DNA from: Paracoccus sp. (in: a-proteobacteria)
GTDB lineage: Bacteria > Pseudomonadota > Alphaproteobacteria > Rhodobacterales > Rhodobacteraceae
Assembly: GCF_030538655.1 (NCBI RefSeq)
Contig: NZ_JAUNTO010000013.1
Location: 1-64,000, forward strand
Length of the DNA stretch: 64,000 nucleotides
Direction of reading: 5' to 3'
Shown: positions 10,030 to 19,740 of the stretch, piece by piece
Position numbering within the stretch: the stretch's first letter is position 1
Layout of the letters: each line of letters starts with the position of its first letter
The notes under the pieces: generated by a model
What the model saw: only the letters and a program-made list of their open reading frames with translations
Told to the model about the DNA's origin: nothing
The model's database searches: none
Position numbers and translations under genes: made by a program

Positions 10030-12192
10030 ATGACCACACCAGCCGCGCCCACGGGCGATTTGCAATCTATTCCGGCGCTGCTGGCGCGCAATGCTGTGCA
10101 AATCGGCAGCCGTCCCGCCTATCGGGAAAAGGAATTCGGCATCTGGCAAAGCTGGACCTGGGCCGAGGCCGCCGAAGAAATCCGCGCATTGGCGCTGGGC
10201 TTTTTGGCGCTGGGTCTGAACCGGGGCGATCATGTGGCCATCGTCGGGCGCAATCGGCCGATGCATTATTGGTCGATGGTGGCGGCGCAGATGTGCGGTG
10301 CGGTGCCGGTGCCGCTGTATCAGGACGCGGTGGCCGACGAGATGGCCTATGTTCTGGGGCACTGCAACGCGCGCTTTGTCGTCTGCGGCGATCAGGAGCA
10401 GGTGGACAAGATCATCGAGGCCGAACAAAAGGCCCATACCGTCGATCAGGTCGTCTATGCCGACAAGCGCGGGATGCGCAAATACGACCACACCCGTCTG
10501 AATGCTTTGGCCGATGTGCAGGCCGAAGGCCGCGCCGCCGCGCAGCGTCTTGGCCCGGAACTGGATGCCCGCATTGCGGAGCTGACCTATGACCATACCT
10601 GCGTCATGCTGTATACCTCGGGGACGACGGGCAAGCCCAAGGGCGTGGTGCTGTCGAACCGCAACGTGATCGAAACGGCCAGGAATTCGGCTTCGTTCGA
10701 TCATCTGGGCGTTGATGAGGACGTTCTGGCCTATCTGCCGATGGCGTGGGTCGGCGATTTCGTGTTTTCCATCGCGCAATCGACCTGCGTCGGCTTTACC
10801 GTGAACTGCCCCGAGGGGGCGCATACGATGATGACCGACCTGCGCGAAATCGGCCCGACCTATTTCTTTGCTCCGCCGCGTATCTTTGAAACCATGCTGA
10901 CCAATGTGATGATCCGCATGGAGGACGCTGGCGATCTGAAGCGCGGTATCTTCAATTACTTCATGGATTTCGCCAAGGTTCGCGGCGAAGAGTTCGGGAT
11001 GCCCAAATACCGCAAGCAGCAATCGAAACCGACGCTGCGGCGGCGGCTGCGGTGGGGCTGGCGCTATGCGATGGGCATCGGCTTTGCCTTTGAAACTATC
11101 GTGGAAAATGCCATCCGGCTGTCGCTGGTCAAGCTGCGCCATGGCAAGAATGCGCGCGACCATTTCAAGGCGCGTGGCCCGCTGCTGAACCTGTATCCGC
11201 AGCCTTTGCGCGATTATTTCACCTATCGCACCGGCGAAGTGCTGGTCTATTCGCCGCTGAAAAACTCGCTGGGGCTGTCGCGTATTCGCGTGGCCTATAC
11301 TGCGGGCGAGGCGATCGGGCCGGAGATTTTCGAATTCTATCGCAGTTTGGGGATCAACCTGAAACAGCTTTACGGCCAGACCGAAGCGACGGTGTTCATC
11401 ACCCAGCAGCCCGACGGTCAGGTGCGCGCTGATACGGTTGGCGTGCCCTCGCCTGGGGTCGAGGTCAAAATCGCTGCAAATGGCGAGGTATTCTATCGCG
11501 GCCCCGGCACCTTTGTCGAGTATCTGAACAACCCTGACAGCACCGCCTCGACCAAGGATGCCGAAGGCTGGGTCGCCACCGGCGACGCCGGTTTCTTTGA
11601 ACCGGGCAGCGGCCATCTGCGCATCATCGACCGTGCCAAGGATGTGGGCAAGATGGCGGATGGCAGCATGTTCGCGCCCAAATATGTGGAAAACAAGCTT
11701 AAGTTCTATCCCAACATCCTTGAAGCGGTGGTGGTCGGGAACGGGCGCGATCACTGCACCGCCATCATCAACATCGACCTGACCGCCGTCGGCAACTGGG
11801 CCGAGCGTAATAACGTGGCTTATGCCAGCTATCAGGAACTGGCCGCGAACCCGCGCGTCTATGAAACCATCCGCAAGCATATCGAAGAGGTGAACGTTTC
11901 GGTCGCCAAGGATGCGATGTTGTCGGGGTGCCAGATCCACCGTTTCCTTGTGCTACACAAGGAACTGGATGCGGACGATGGCGAAATGACCCGCACCCGC
12001 AAGGTCAAGCGCGGCGTGATTTCCGAAAAATTCGCCGATCTGATCGACGCGATGTATGGCGGCAAGGACAGCATCTATACCGAAACCGAAGTCACCTACG
12101 AAGACGGTCGCAAGGGCAAGCTCAAGGCCACGGTGCGGATCGAGGATGCCAAGGTTTTCCCGACCGCCAGCCATCAGGTCGCTGCGGAATGA
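10030..12192 (+). CDS. AMP-dependent acyl-CoA synthetase (long-chain type)
   Basis: A 720-residue adenylate-forming enzyme that would activate a carboxylic acid to its CoA thioester. Motifs are the P-loop YTSGTTGKPKG (about residue 195), YGQTEAT (A5), GWVATGDAGFFE (A7) and the hinge/C-terminal IIDRAKDVGKM with a final KVKRG lysine region. It has the extra ~70 residues usual in long-chain synthetases that sit beside Liv-type ABC genes. The ATG at 10030 follows GGAGGG closely; the frame is open upstream, but without family-like sequence. It is first in an operon with livG-H-M-K-F-like genes, so the imported substrate is probably an organic acid rather than an amino acid (inference). Confidence 0.9.
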   Translation: MTTPAAPTGDLQSIPALLARNAVQIGSRPAYREKEFGIWQSWTWAEAAEEIRALALGFLALGLNRGDHVAIVGRNRPMHYWSMVAAQMCGAVPVPLYQDAVADEMAYVLGHCNARFVVCGDQEQVDKIIEAEQKAHTVDQVVYADKRGMRKYDHTRLNALADVQAEGRAAAQRLGPELDARIAELTYDHTCVMLYTSGTTGKPKGVVLSNRNVIETARNSASFDHLGVDEDVLAYLPMAWVGDFVFSIAQSTCVGFTVNCPEGAHTMMTDLREIGPTYFFAPPRIFETMLTNVMIRMEDAGDLKRGIFNYFMDFAKVRGEEFGMPKYRKQQSKPTLRRRLRWGWRYAMGIGFAFETIVENAIRLSLVKLRHGKNARDHFKARGPLLNLYPQPLRDYFTYRTGEVLVYSPLKNSLGLSRIRVAYTAGEAIGPEIFEFYRSLGINLKQLYGQTEATVFITQQPDGQVRADTVGVPSPGVEVKIAANGEVFYRGPGTFVEYLNNPDSTASTKDAEGWVATGDAGFFEPGSGHLRIIDRAKDVGKMADGSMFAPKYVENKLKFYPNILEAVVVGNGRDHCTAIINIDLTAVGNWAERNNVAYASYQELAANPRVYETIRKHIEEVNVSVAKDAMLSGCQIHRFLVLHKELDADDGEMTRTRKVKRGVISEKFADLIDAMYGGKDSIYTETEVTYEDGRKGKLKATVRIEDAKVFPTASHQVAAE

Positions 12193-12232
12193 TCGCCCGC
12201 ATCGCAAACCGCCCCGCCCAGAAAGGTGACGC

Positions 12233-13066
12233 ATGACCCAGATGACCGCAGCCGCCGCCCCAGAGGGCTATACCACCGCGGATGGCCGTCAGATCGGCCC
12301 GGTGCTGATGGAGATGAAGAACATCACCCTTCGCTTTGGTGGTGTGAAGGCCATCACCGACATCAGCTTTGACATCCGCGAAGGCGAAATCCGCGCCATC
12401 ATCGGTCCGAACGGGGCCGGGAAATCCTCGATGATGAACGTCATGTCCGGGTTTTACGTGCCGCAGGAAGGCGAGGTCTGGTTTCGCGGCAGCCGCCGCC
12501 CGCCGATGAAACCCTACGAGGTGGCGCGGCAGGGCATTGCCCGGACGTTCCAGAACATCGCGCTGTTTGATGGCATGTCGGTGCTGGACAACATCATGAC
12601 CGGGCGCCTGAACCAGATGAACGCCAACATATTCCAGCAGGCCCTGTGGTGGGGCGCGGCCGAGCGCGAGGAAATCGCCCATCGCGAAAAGGTGGAAAAG
12701 GTCATCGACTTTCTGGAAATCCAGAACATCCGCAAAACCCCGGTCGGGCGCTTGCCCTATGGTCTGAAAAAGCGGGTCGAGCTGGCCCGCGCGCTGGCCG
12801 CCGAACCCAAGCTGCTGATGCTGGACGAACCGATGGCCGGCATGAACGTCGAGGAAAAAGAGGACATGTCCCGCTTTATCCTGGATGTGAACGACGAATT
12901 CGGCACCACGATTGCGCTGATCGAACATGATATGGGCGTGGTCATGGATCTGTCCGACCGCGTGGTCGTGATGGATTACGGCAAAAAGATCGGCGACGGC
13001 ACCCCCGACGAGGTGCGCAACAACCCCGAGGTCATCAGCGCCTATCTGGGGGTGTCTCATGACTAA
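12233..13066 (+). CDS. livG: Liv-type ABC transporter ATPase (LivG-like)
   Basis: A 277-residue ATP-binding subunit. Walker A is GPNGAGKSS (near residue 62), the signature region is LPYGLKKRVELARAL (a known variant of LSGGQ in this branch), Walker B is LLMLDEPMAGMN, and the switch histidine is in ALIEHD. The C-terminal VISAYLG tail is typical of LivG. It pairs with the LivF-like ATPase at 16706 to drive the LivH/LivM channel in the inner membrane. It follows the acyl-CoA synthetase by 40 bases in the same operon. Confidence 0.92.
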   Translation: MTQMTAAAAPEGYTTADGRQIGPVLMEMKNITLRFGGVKAITDISFDIREGEIRAIIGPNGAGKSSMMNVMSGFYVPQEGEVWFRGSRRPPMKPYEVARQGIARTFQNIALFDGMSVLDNIMTGRLNQMNANIFQQALWWGAAEREEIAHREKVEKVIDFLEIQNIRKTPVGRLPYGLKKRVELARALAAEPKLLMLDEPMAGMNVEEKEDMSRFILDVNDEFGTTIALIEHDMGVVMDLSDRVVVMDYGKKIGDGTPDEVRNNPEVISAYLGVSHD

Positions 13067-13104
13067 GACAGAATTCGCCGCAACCGGACGGGAGGCCGTG
13101 TGAC

Positions 13105-14085
13105 ATGGGTTTCTTTATTGCCACCGAGGTCTTTATCAACGGTCTGATGACCGGCGTGATGTATGCGCTTGTCGCGCTTGGCTTTGTGCTGATCTACAAG
13201 GCATCGGGCGTATTCAACTATGCGCAGGGTGTGCTGGCGCTGTTTGCCGCGATGACTCTGGTCGGCATTCAACAGGGGCAGGTGCCCTTTGCACATCTTA
13301 TCAACGCGACCTTTGGCACCAACCTGCATCATTTTGGCTGGACCATCCCGTCGCTGCTGGCGATCCTGCTGACGGCGGGCGTCATGGTGGTGCTGGCCAT
13401 TCTGATCGAAAAGCTGGTGTTGCGCCATCTGGTCGGGCAGGAACCGATCATCCTGTTCATGGCGACCATCGGTCTTGCCTATTTCCTGGAAGGTCTGGGC
13501 GACGTGATGTGGGGTGCCGACATCAAATCGCTGGATGTGGGCCTGCCGCAGGGCGTGTCGGAAAGCTTTGAGGAAATGACCGACGCGATGTTCGGCTATG
13601 GCCTGTTCATCGACAAGCTGGACATCTGGGCCGCCATCATTGCGGCGGCGCTGGTCGCGGCGCTGGTCGTGTTCAGCCAATACACCAAACAAGGCCGCGC
13701 CATGCGCGCCGTGGCCGACGACCATCAGGCGGCGCTGTCGGTTGGCATCAATCTGCAATTCATCTGGATCATGGTCTGGTCGATTGCCGGTTTCGTCGCG
13801 CTGGTCGCGGGGATCATGTGGGGCACGAAATCGGGGGTGCAGTTCAGCCTGTCGCTGATCGCGCTCAAGGCGCTGCCGGTGCTGATGCTGGGCGGCTTTA
13901 CCTCGATCCCCGGTGCGATTGTCGGGGGGCTGATTATCGGCGTGGGCGAAAAGCTGTTCGAGCTGTGGGTCGGCCCACTGGTCGGCGGCGCAACCGAAAA
14001 CTGGTTCGCCTATGTGCTGGCGCTGCTGTTCCTGGTGTTCCGTCCGCAGGGCCTGTTCGGCGAAAAAATCATCGAGAGGGTGTAA
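13105..14085 (+). CDS. livH: Liv-type ABC permease (LivH-like)
   Basis: A 326-residue inner-membrane protein with about eight hydrophobic helices. Family sequences are GLMTGVMYALVALGFVLIYKASGVFNYAQG at the N terminus (given here in part), RAMRAVADDHQAALSVGIN in the cytoplasmic coupling loop, and LVFRPQGLFGEK at the C terminus, all standard for LivH. It forms the translocation pore with the LivM-like protein. A GGGAGG ribosome-binding sequence lies upstream of the ATG. Confidence 0.93.
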   Translation: MGFFIATEVFINGLMTGVMYALVALGFVLIYKASGVFNYAQGVLALFAAMTLVGIQQGQVPFAHLINATFGTNLHHFGWTIPSLLAILLTAGVMVVLAILIEKLVLRHLVGQEPIILFMATIGLAYFLEGLGDVMWGADIKSLDVGLPQGVSESFEEMTDAMFGYGLFIDKLDIWAAIIAAALVAALVVFSQYTKQGRAMRAVADDHQAALSVGINLQFIWIMVWSIAGFVALVAGIMWGTKSGVQFSLSLIALKALPVLMLGGFTSIPGAIVGGLIIGVGEKLFELWVGPLVGGATENWFAYVLALLFLVFRPQGLFGEKIIERV

Positions 14086-14100
14086 GGATGCAAGGTTGCA

Positions 14101-14137
14101 GCGCCTCCGGCGGGGAGAATGGGACAAGCAAGAAGCC
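14101..14137 (+). repeat. Diverged copy of the dispersed intergenic motif
   Basis: Begins GCGCCTCCGGCGGGGAGAAT and continues GGGACAAGCAAGAAGC, in the livH-livM gap. It matches the 30706-30745 copy in the GCCTCCGGCGGGGA part and the general GRACnAAgAA tail, but the ATATTT core is changed to GAAT. It explains most of an otherwise odd 130-base gap inside an operon. Confidence 0.45.
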
Positions 14138-14215
14138 AGCTTCCTGTTTGCCTGAATACGCAGTCCACCGCGCAAATCCGAATGCCATGTTTCACCATCA
14201 AGAGGGGGTCAACTG

Positions 14216-15292
14216 ATGCTTTACCGTGAGGCCGGTGATTTCAAGACCAGCTACCGTGATGACGGGCAGACCTTCCCGATCGGCTTCGACCGCTGGCGCT
14301 ATTACTTCGTGCTGTTCGTCGCCTTTCTGGTGATCCCGCTGTGGATCGACGATTACTGGGCGAACGCCGTGTTTGTGCCCTTTCTGATCTATGCCATCGC
14401 GGCCATCGGGCTGAACATCCTTACCGGCTATGCCGGGCAGGTCAGCCTGGGGACCGGCGGGTTCATGGCGGTGGGGGCCTATGCGGTTTACAAGCTGATG
14501 ACCGCCTTTCCCGACATCAATATCGTGATCCACATCGTTCTGGCGGGCGGGATCACGGCGGCGGTTGGTGTGCTGTTCGGCCTGCCTTCGCTGCGGATCA
14601 AGGGGTTCTATCTGGCCGTGGCCACGCTGGCGGCGCAGTTCTTTCTGGTCTGGCTGTTCAACAAGGTGCCGTGGTTCTACAACTACTCGGCCTCGGGGCA
14701 GATCAACGCGCCGACCCGCACCGTTCTGGGCTGGGATGTGACCGGCCCGGCCACAAGCGCCCCGGCGAAATACCTGATCTGTCTGGTCTTTGCCTTTGTG
14801 CTGGCATGGATGGCGCGCAACCTGACGCGCGGCATGATGGGCCGCAAGTGGATGGCGATCCGCGACATGGACATCGCCGCCGAAATCATCGGGGTGAACC
14901 CGCTGACGGCGAAACTGACCGCTTTTGCTGTCTCGTCCTTCTTTGTCGGCATCGCGGGCGCGCTGTTCTTTGCCGTCTATCTGGGCGCGGCCGAAGTGGG
15001 CGAGGCGTTCGGGATCAACAAGTCGTTCCTGATCCTGTTCATGATTATCATCGGTGGGCTGGGGTCTATCTTTGGCGCGTTTGCAGGGGCAGCCTTTCTT
15101 GTGCTGCTGCCGGTGCTGCTGAAAAACGTGTTGGTTGGCGGCATGGGCTGGCCGACCGATCTGGCGGCACATATCGAACTGATGATCGTGGGCGCGCTGA
15201 TCGTCGTGTTCCTGATCGCCGAGCCGCACGGGCTGAACCGCCTGTGGGAGCTGGCCAAGGAAAAGCTGCGGCTGTGGCCGTTCCCGCACTGA
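14216..15292 (+). CDS. livM: Liv-type ABC permease (LivM-like)
   Basis: A 358-residue inner-membrane subunit. Helices are visible from residue ~25. Family marks are AIAAIGLNILTGYAGQVSLG, LPSLRIKGFYLAVATLAAQF, WMAIRDMDIAAEIIGVN in the coupling loop, and the final GGLGSIFGAF region. The N-terminal ~20 residues (MLYREAGDFKTSYRDDGQTF) form a hydrophilic extension common in the branch found with CoA ligases. The ATG at 14216 follows GAGGGGG. Confidence 0.93.
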   Translation: MLYREAGDFKTSYRDDGQTFPIGFDRWRYYFVLFVAFLVIPLWIDDYWANAVFVPFLIYAIAAIGLNILTGYAGQVSLGTGGFMAVGAYAVYKLMTAFPDINIVIHIVLAGGITAAVGVLFGLPSLRIKGFYLAVATLAAQFFLVWLFNKVPWFYNYSASGQINAPTRTVLGWDVTGPATSAPAKYLICLVFAFVLAWMARNLTRGMMGRKWMAIRDMDIAAEIIGVNPLTAKLTAFAVSSFFVGIAGALFFAVYLGAAEVGEAFGINKSFLILFMIIIGGLGSIFGAFAGAAFLVLLPVLLKNVLVGGMGWPTDLAAHIELMIVGALIVVFLIAEPHGLNRLWELAKEKLRLWPFPH

Positions 15293-15351
15293 CGTTCCAA
15301 TACCAGAACCGGGCAATCCGGCAGACTTAACCCTTTTGGGAGGAAACCCGA

Positions 15352-16638
15352 ATGAAACTGACTTTCCCCGCAATCGTTGCTGCTGCCGTGATGGCTGCCG
15401 CCCCCGCGATGGCCGATCTGGTGGTGCCGAACCTGTCGTATCGCACCGGCCCTTATGGTGCGAACGGCACTCAATATGCCGATGGCTTCAATGATTATTT
15501 TACCCTGCTGAACGAACGCGACGGCGGCATTGGCGGTGAACGTGTGCGGGTGCCCGAATGCGAAACCGCCTATAACACCGAGAAAGGTGTTGAATGCTAT
15601 GAGGCGACCAAGGGGCAGGGCGCGCTGGTGTATAACCCGCTGTCCACCGGCATCACCTATCAGCTGATCCCCAAGGTGACGGTTGACCATATCCCGCTGT
15701 ATACGCCGGGCTATGGCCGCACCTCGGCCAAGGACGGCACGGTGTTCGAATGGGTGTTCAATGCGCCCGCCAACTATTGGGACGGCGCTTCAATCGCGGT
15801 CAAACATCTGCTGGACGTGAACGACGGTAGCCTTGATGGCAAGTCGATTGCGCTGGTCTATCACAACTCGGCCTATGGCAAGGAACCGATCCGCACGCTG
15901 GAGGAGTTGTCGAAAAAGCATGGCTTCAAGCTGACACTCATCCCCGTTGATGCGCCCGGCCAGGAACAGAAAAGCCAGTGGCTGCAAATCCGGCGCGAAC
16001 GTCCTGACCATGTGATCCTGTATGGCTGGGGCGTGATGAACCAGGCTGCAATTCAGGAAGCCGCGAATATCCGCTTTCCGATGGAAAACATGATCGGGAT
16101 CTGGTGGTCGGGTTCGGAACTGGATGTGCGTCCGGTCGGGGCGGGGGCCAATGGTTATAAATCCATGACCTTCCACGGCGTCGGCACCGATTACCCGATG
16201 TATGATGATATGAAGCAATACGTCATCGACCCCGGCAAGGCTTCGCAGGGCGGGGCGCATGTCGGTTCGGTGCTGTATTCGCGCGGCATGTATGCGGCGC
16301 TGGTCATATCCGAGGCGATCCGGAAGGCGCAGGAACTGGCCGGCACGTCGGCGGTGAACGCCGAACAGGTCCGTCAGGGCTTTGAGGCGCTGGATATCAC
16401 GCCCGAACGTCTGGTCGAACTGGGGCTGCCCGATTTTGGCCCGGAACTGGCGATCACCTGCGACAACCACGGCGGCAGCGGCATGGCCCGTGTGCAGCAG
16501 TGGGACGCCGCCGCAGGCCAGTGGAACCTGATTACCGAGTTTACCTCGCCTGACCACGAGGTGCTGGACCCACTGATCGCCGAGGACAGCGCCGCCTATG
16601 CGCGGGAAAGCAATATCACGCCGCGTAGCTGCAACTGA
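15352..16638 (+). CDS. Liv-type periplasmic substrate-binding protein
   Basis: A 428-residue exported protein with signal peptide MKLTFPAIVAAAVMAAAPAMA. The mature part has the type I periplasmic-binding fold: NLSYRTGPYGANGTQYADG at the N terminus, then alternating domains, with LVYHNSAYGKEPIR and DHVILYGWGVMNQAAIQEA at the hinge. It differs from classical leucine-binding LivK in its aromatic-rich pocket region (GIWWSGSELDV), which fits an organic-acid ligand (inference). A strong GGGAGGAAA ribosome-binding site precedes it, consistent with the need for excess binding protein. Confidence 0.9.
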   Translation: MKLTFPAIVAAAVMAAAPAMADLVVPNLSYRTGPYGANGTQYADGFNDYFTLLNERDGGIGGERVRVPECETAYNTEKGVECYEATKGQGALVYNPLSTGITYQLIPKVTVDHIPLYTPGYGRTSAKDGTVFEWVFNAPANYWDGASIAVKHLLDVNDGSLDGKSIALVYHNSAYGKEPIRTLEELSKKHGFKLTLIPVDAPGQEQKSQWLQIRRERPDHVILYGWGVMNQAAIQEAANIRFPMENMIGIWWSGSELDVRPVGAGANGYKSMTFHGVGTDYPMYDDMKQYVIDPGKASQGGAHVGSVLYSRGMYAALVISEAIRKAQELAGTSAVNAEQVRQGFEALDITPERLVELGLPDFGPELAITCDNHGGSGMARVQQWDAAAGQWNLITEFTSPDHEVLDPLIAEDSAAYARESNITPRSCN

Positions 16639-16705
16639 TCCGACAGCCCCGGCGGTATCACGCCGCCGGGGCCACCCTGACCGCCATCTGACCGGGGGAT
16701 TGCCC

Positions 16706-17551
16706 ATGCTGGACACCGCGCCGAACCAGACCTCGACCATCGCCAGCGGCGAAAAGCTGCTTGAGGTGAACAATATCGAGGTGATCTATAACCACGTCAT
16801 TCTGGTGCTGAAGGGCGTCAGCCTGTCGGTGCCCAAAGGAGGCATCACCGCATTGCTGGGCGGCAATGGCGCGGGCAAGACAACCACGCTGAAGGCGATT
16901 TCCAACCTGCTGCATTCCGAACGCGGCGAGGTGACCAAGGGCAGCATCGTCTATCGCGGCGAACGCGTGCAGGACATGGACCCGGCCAGTCTGGTCAAGA
17001 AAGGCGTCATCCAGGTGATGGAGGGGCGCCACTGTTTTGAACACCTGACGGTCGAGGAAAACTTGCTGACCGGCGCCTATACCCGCACCGATGGTGGGGC
17101 CGCGATCAAGCGCGATCTGGAAATGGTTTATGAATATTTCCCCCGCTTGCGCGAACGGCGGCGGTCTCAGGCCGGTTATACCTCGGGCGGGGAACAACAG
17201 ATGGTCGCGATGGGCCGCGCCCTGATGAGCCGCCCGGAAACCATCCTGTTGGACGAACCCTCGATGGGTCTGGCCCCGCAGCTGGTCGAGCAGATATTTG
17301 AGATCGTCAAGGCCGTGAATGAGGGCGAGGGCGTGACCTTCCTTTTGGCCGAGCAGAACACCAACGTTGCGCTGCGCTATGCTCATTACGGCTATATTCT
17401 GGAAAGCGGCCGCGTGGTGATGGACGGCGCGGCAGATGCTCTGCGCGAAAACCCGGATGTGAAAGAATTCTATCTGGGCATGTCGGACGAGGGGCGCAAA
17501 TCCTTTCGCGATGTCCGCAGCTATCGCCGCCGCAAGCGTTGGCTGGCGTGA
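16706..17551 (+). CDS. livF: Liv-type ABC transporter ATPase (LivF-like)
   Basis: A 281-residue ATPase, partner of the LivG-like subunit. Walker A is GGNGAGKTT, the signature region is YTSGGEQQMVAMGRAL, Walker B is TILLDEPSMGL, and the switch region is FLLAEQN. It carries a C-terminal extension (FYLGMSDEGRKSFRDVRSYRRRK) rich in arginine, seen in the branch that is linked to CoA ligases. The ATG at 16706 follows GGGGGAT; an upstream in-frame start would overlap the binding-protein gene and adds non-family sequence. Confidence 0.9.
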   Translation: MLDTAPNQTSTIASGEKLLEVNNIEVIYNHVILVLKGVSLSVPKGGITALLGGNGAGKTTTLKAISNLLHSERGEVTKGSIVYRGERVQDMDPASLVKKGVIQVMEGRHCFEHLTVEENLLTGAYTRTDGGAAIKRDLEMVYEYFPRLRERRRSQAGYTSGGEQQMVAMGRALMSRPETILLDEPSMGLAPQLVEQIFEIVKAVNEGEGVTFLLAEQNTNVALRYAHYGYILESGRVVMDGAADALRENPDVKEFYLGMSDEGRKSFRDVRSYRRRKRWLA

Positions 17552-17587
17552 TTGCCTGAACCGGAAAACGCATTGCAGGGGAACAGC

Positions 17588-18808
17588 ATGACAAGCCATC
17601 ACGACGATCTGGAAACCCGTAGCGCGGATGAACGAGGGGCAGCCCTTGCGCGTGATCTGCCCGCCGTGCTGACCCGCGCCAAGATGGCCCCGGCTTTGGC
17701 CCGACTGTTGCGTGACGTGGACCCGGATCAGATCACCACCCGCGCGGCATTGGCCAGCCTGCCCGTGATCCGCAAGGCGGAACTGTCTGATGCACAAAAG
17801 AAATCGCCGCCCTTTGGGGGATTTGCCACGCGTAAGGCGGCAGAGTTCGATCACATTTTCCAGTCGCCCGGCCCGATCTATGAACCGGGTCGCCGTGAAG
17901 GTGACTGGTGGCGGCTTGGCCGGTTTCTGCATGCTGCCGGTGTCGGGCGCGGCGACATCGTTCACAACTGTTTTGGCTATCACCTGACCCCGGCGGGGAT
18001 GATGTTCGAATCGGGGGCGCGGGCAGTTGACGCTGCTGTTTTTCCGGCCGGAACCGGGCAGACCGAATTGCAGGTGCGGGCTGCTGTTGACATAGGCACC
18101 ACAGTGTATGCCGGCACACCGGATTATCTGAAGATTATTTTAGATAAAGCCGATGAAATGGGTGAAAAACTGTCTTTCGCTCGCGCAACGGTATCGGGCG
18201 GCGCGCTGTTCCCGTCGCTACGTCAATCCTATGCGGATCGGGGAATCATCACCCGGCAATGTTATGCTACCGCCGATCTGGGGCTGCTGGCCTATGAATC
18301 CGATGCGATTGACGGAATGATCGTGGATGAAGGGGTGATTGTCGAAATCGTCCGCCCCGGCACCGGCGATCCCGTCCCCGAAGGCGAAGTCGGCGAGGTT
18401 GTGGTCACGACGATGAACCCCGATTACCCGCTGATCCGATTCGCGACGGGCGATCTGTCGGCGGTTTTGCCGGGGCAAAGCGCTTGCGGTCGCACCAATA
18501 TGCGAATCAAGGGCTGGATGGGCCGGGCCGATCAGACGACCAAGATCAAGGGCATGTTCGTGCGCCCCGAGCAGGTCGCCGCGCTGATTGCCCGGCACCC
18601 CGAAATCACCCGCGCCCGCGTCATCGCTACCCGCGAGGGCGAGATGGACAGCATGACAGTGCGTATCGAAGCGCCTGATTCTGTGGGTGAATTTTATACG
18701 GCTTCGGTTGTGGATGTGCTGAAGCTGAAAGGCCGGGTCGAGGTTGTTCCCCCCGGTAGCCTGCCCAATGACGGGCTGGTGATCGAGGATCAGCGCAAAT
18801 ACGACTGA
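17588..18808 (+). CDS. Phenylacetate-CoA ligase-like AMP-binding protein
   Basis: A 406-residue adenylate-forming enzyme of the PaaK type. It has FQSPGPIYEPGR in place of a canonical P-loop (PaaK usually has TSGTTG), a YATADLGLLAYES core, PLIRFATGDLSAV (A7/A8) and a C-terminal MRIKGWMGRADQTTKIKGMF hinge. It probably activates an aryl or short carboxylic acid to CoA. Because it closes an operon that starts with another ligase and holds a Liv-type importer, import and CoA activation are likely coupled. The altered P-loop makes catalysis less certain. The ATG at 17588 follows GGGGAAC. Confidence 0.8.
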   Translation: MTSHHDDLETRSADERGAALARDLPAVLTRAKMAPALARLLRDVDPDQITTRAALASLPVIRKAELSDAQKKSPPFGGFATRKAAEFDHIFQSPGPIYEPGRREGDWWRLGRFLHAAGVGRGDIVHNCFGYHLTPAGMMFESGARAVDAAVFPAGTGQTELQVRAAVDIGTTVYAGTPDYLKIILDKADEMGEKLSFARATVSGGALFPSLRQSYADRGIITRQCYATADLGLLAYESDAIDGMIVDEGVIVEIVRPGTGDPVPEGEVGEVVVTTMNPDYPLIRFATGDLSAVLPGQSACGRTNMRIKGWMGRADQTTKIKGMFVRPEQVAALIARHPEITRARVIATREGEMDSMTVRIEAPDSVGEFYTASVVDVLKLKGRVEVVPPGSLPNDGLVIEDQRKYD

Positions 18809-18902
18809 CACAGAATAGGGCGCATTTGAGACGTTAACTTGTTTTGAAGGGCCTCCTGATAAATTTTCTACCCTTGAGTAACTGAAACTTGGGGGTGGCA
18901 TC

Positions 18903-19652
18903 ATGGCCGCTGATAAAGGCAGGGGATCTGCCCCGATCATTATCAAACGTGTGCAAGGCGGCGAGGCGGGCCATCATGGCGGCGCGTGGAAGGTGGCCTA
19001 TGCGGATTTTGTGACCGCGATGATGGCGTTTTTTCTGTTGATGTGGCTGCTGAATGCAACCACAGAAAAACAGCGTCGCGGTCTGGCCGATTATTTCGAT
19101 CCGACGATCATGCAAACCCAGACCGGGGCAGGTGATTCGGCCGAGGATGGTCAGGGTCAGGCCGAGAAAATGACCGGCGATGCCGCTCAGTTTCAGGAAA
19201 TGGTCAAACAGATTCAGGATGCGCTGACCGGGTCCGGGGCCGAATCAATGCAGCACACCAATGCACTGCGCCACGTCGTCACACGGCTGACGGACGAAGG
19301 GCTGGTCATCGAACTGTCTGATCTGACCGATGAGCCACTGTTCGTCGAGGATACGGCGCAGCCGAATCAGGTCACGCGGGAACTGGCAGATATTCTCGCG
19401 CGTGTGCTGGGCAGGGTGCGCAATGATCTGGCGATTTCCGGCCATGTGCGTGCCTATCCGGCGATGATGTCGCAATCTCCGGTCTGGCCATTGTCCGATG
19501 CCCGCGCCCACACTGTGCGCAACCTGATGGAGCAGGCGAATCTGGATGGTCAGCGTATTCAGCGCGTGACCGGCTGGGCTGATCGCAAGAACCGTTCGGC
19601 CAACCCGATGGACCCGGCCAACAACCGGATTGAGGTGATTTTACTCAGATAG
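18903..19652 (+). CDS. motB: Flagellar motor stator protein MotB-like
   Basis: A 249-residue stator subunit. The basic N terminus is followed by one membrane helix (~residues 32-52) carrying the proton-channel aspartate (D35 in AYADFVTAMM). A linker and an OmpA-like peptidoglycan-binding domain follow (WPLSDARAHTVRNLM, GWADRKNRS, NRIEVILL). No motA lies next to it here. It is first in a run motB-flgE-flgK-flgL-flgI, an order I associate with Rhodobacteraceae. GGGGGTGG upstream serves as ribosome-binding site. Confidence 0.88.
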   Translation: MAADKGRGSAPIIIKRVQGGEAGHHGGAWKVAYADFVTAMMAFFLLMWLLNATTEKQRRGLADYFDPTIMQTQTGAGDSAEDGQGQAEKMTGDAAQFQEMVKQIQDALTGSGAESMQHTNALRHVVTRLTDEGLVIELSDLTDEPLFVEDTAQPNQVTRELADILARVLGRVRNDLAISGHVRAYPAMMSQSPVWPLSDARAHTVRNLMEQANLDGQRIQRVTGWADRKNRSANPMDPANNRIEVILLR

Positions 19653-19740
19653 GTGCCAAAACCTGCCGCGCGTTAGGCGAATTTTAAGCCGTCTCGTCCA
19701 TGCTCCGGTTCAAAGGCTCCAACGTAAGGATAGCAGCTTC

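Noticed and set aside
9829..11940. A 703-residue antisense ORF under the acyl-CoA synthetase
   Set aside because: Same reason: it covers a clearly recognised enzyme on the other strand and resembles no protein family.
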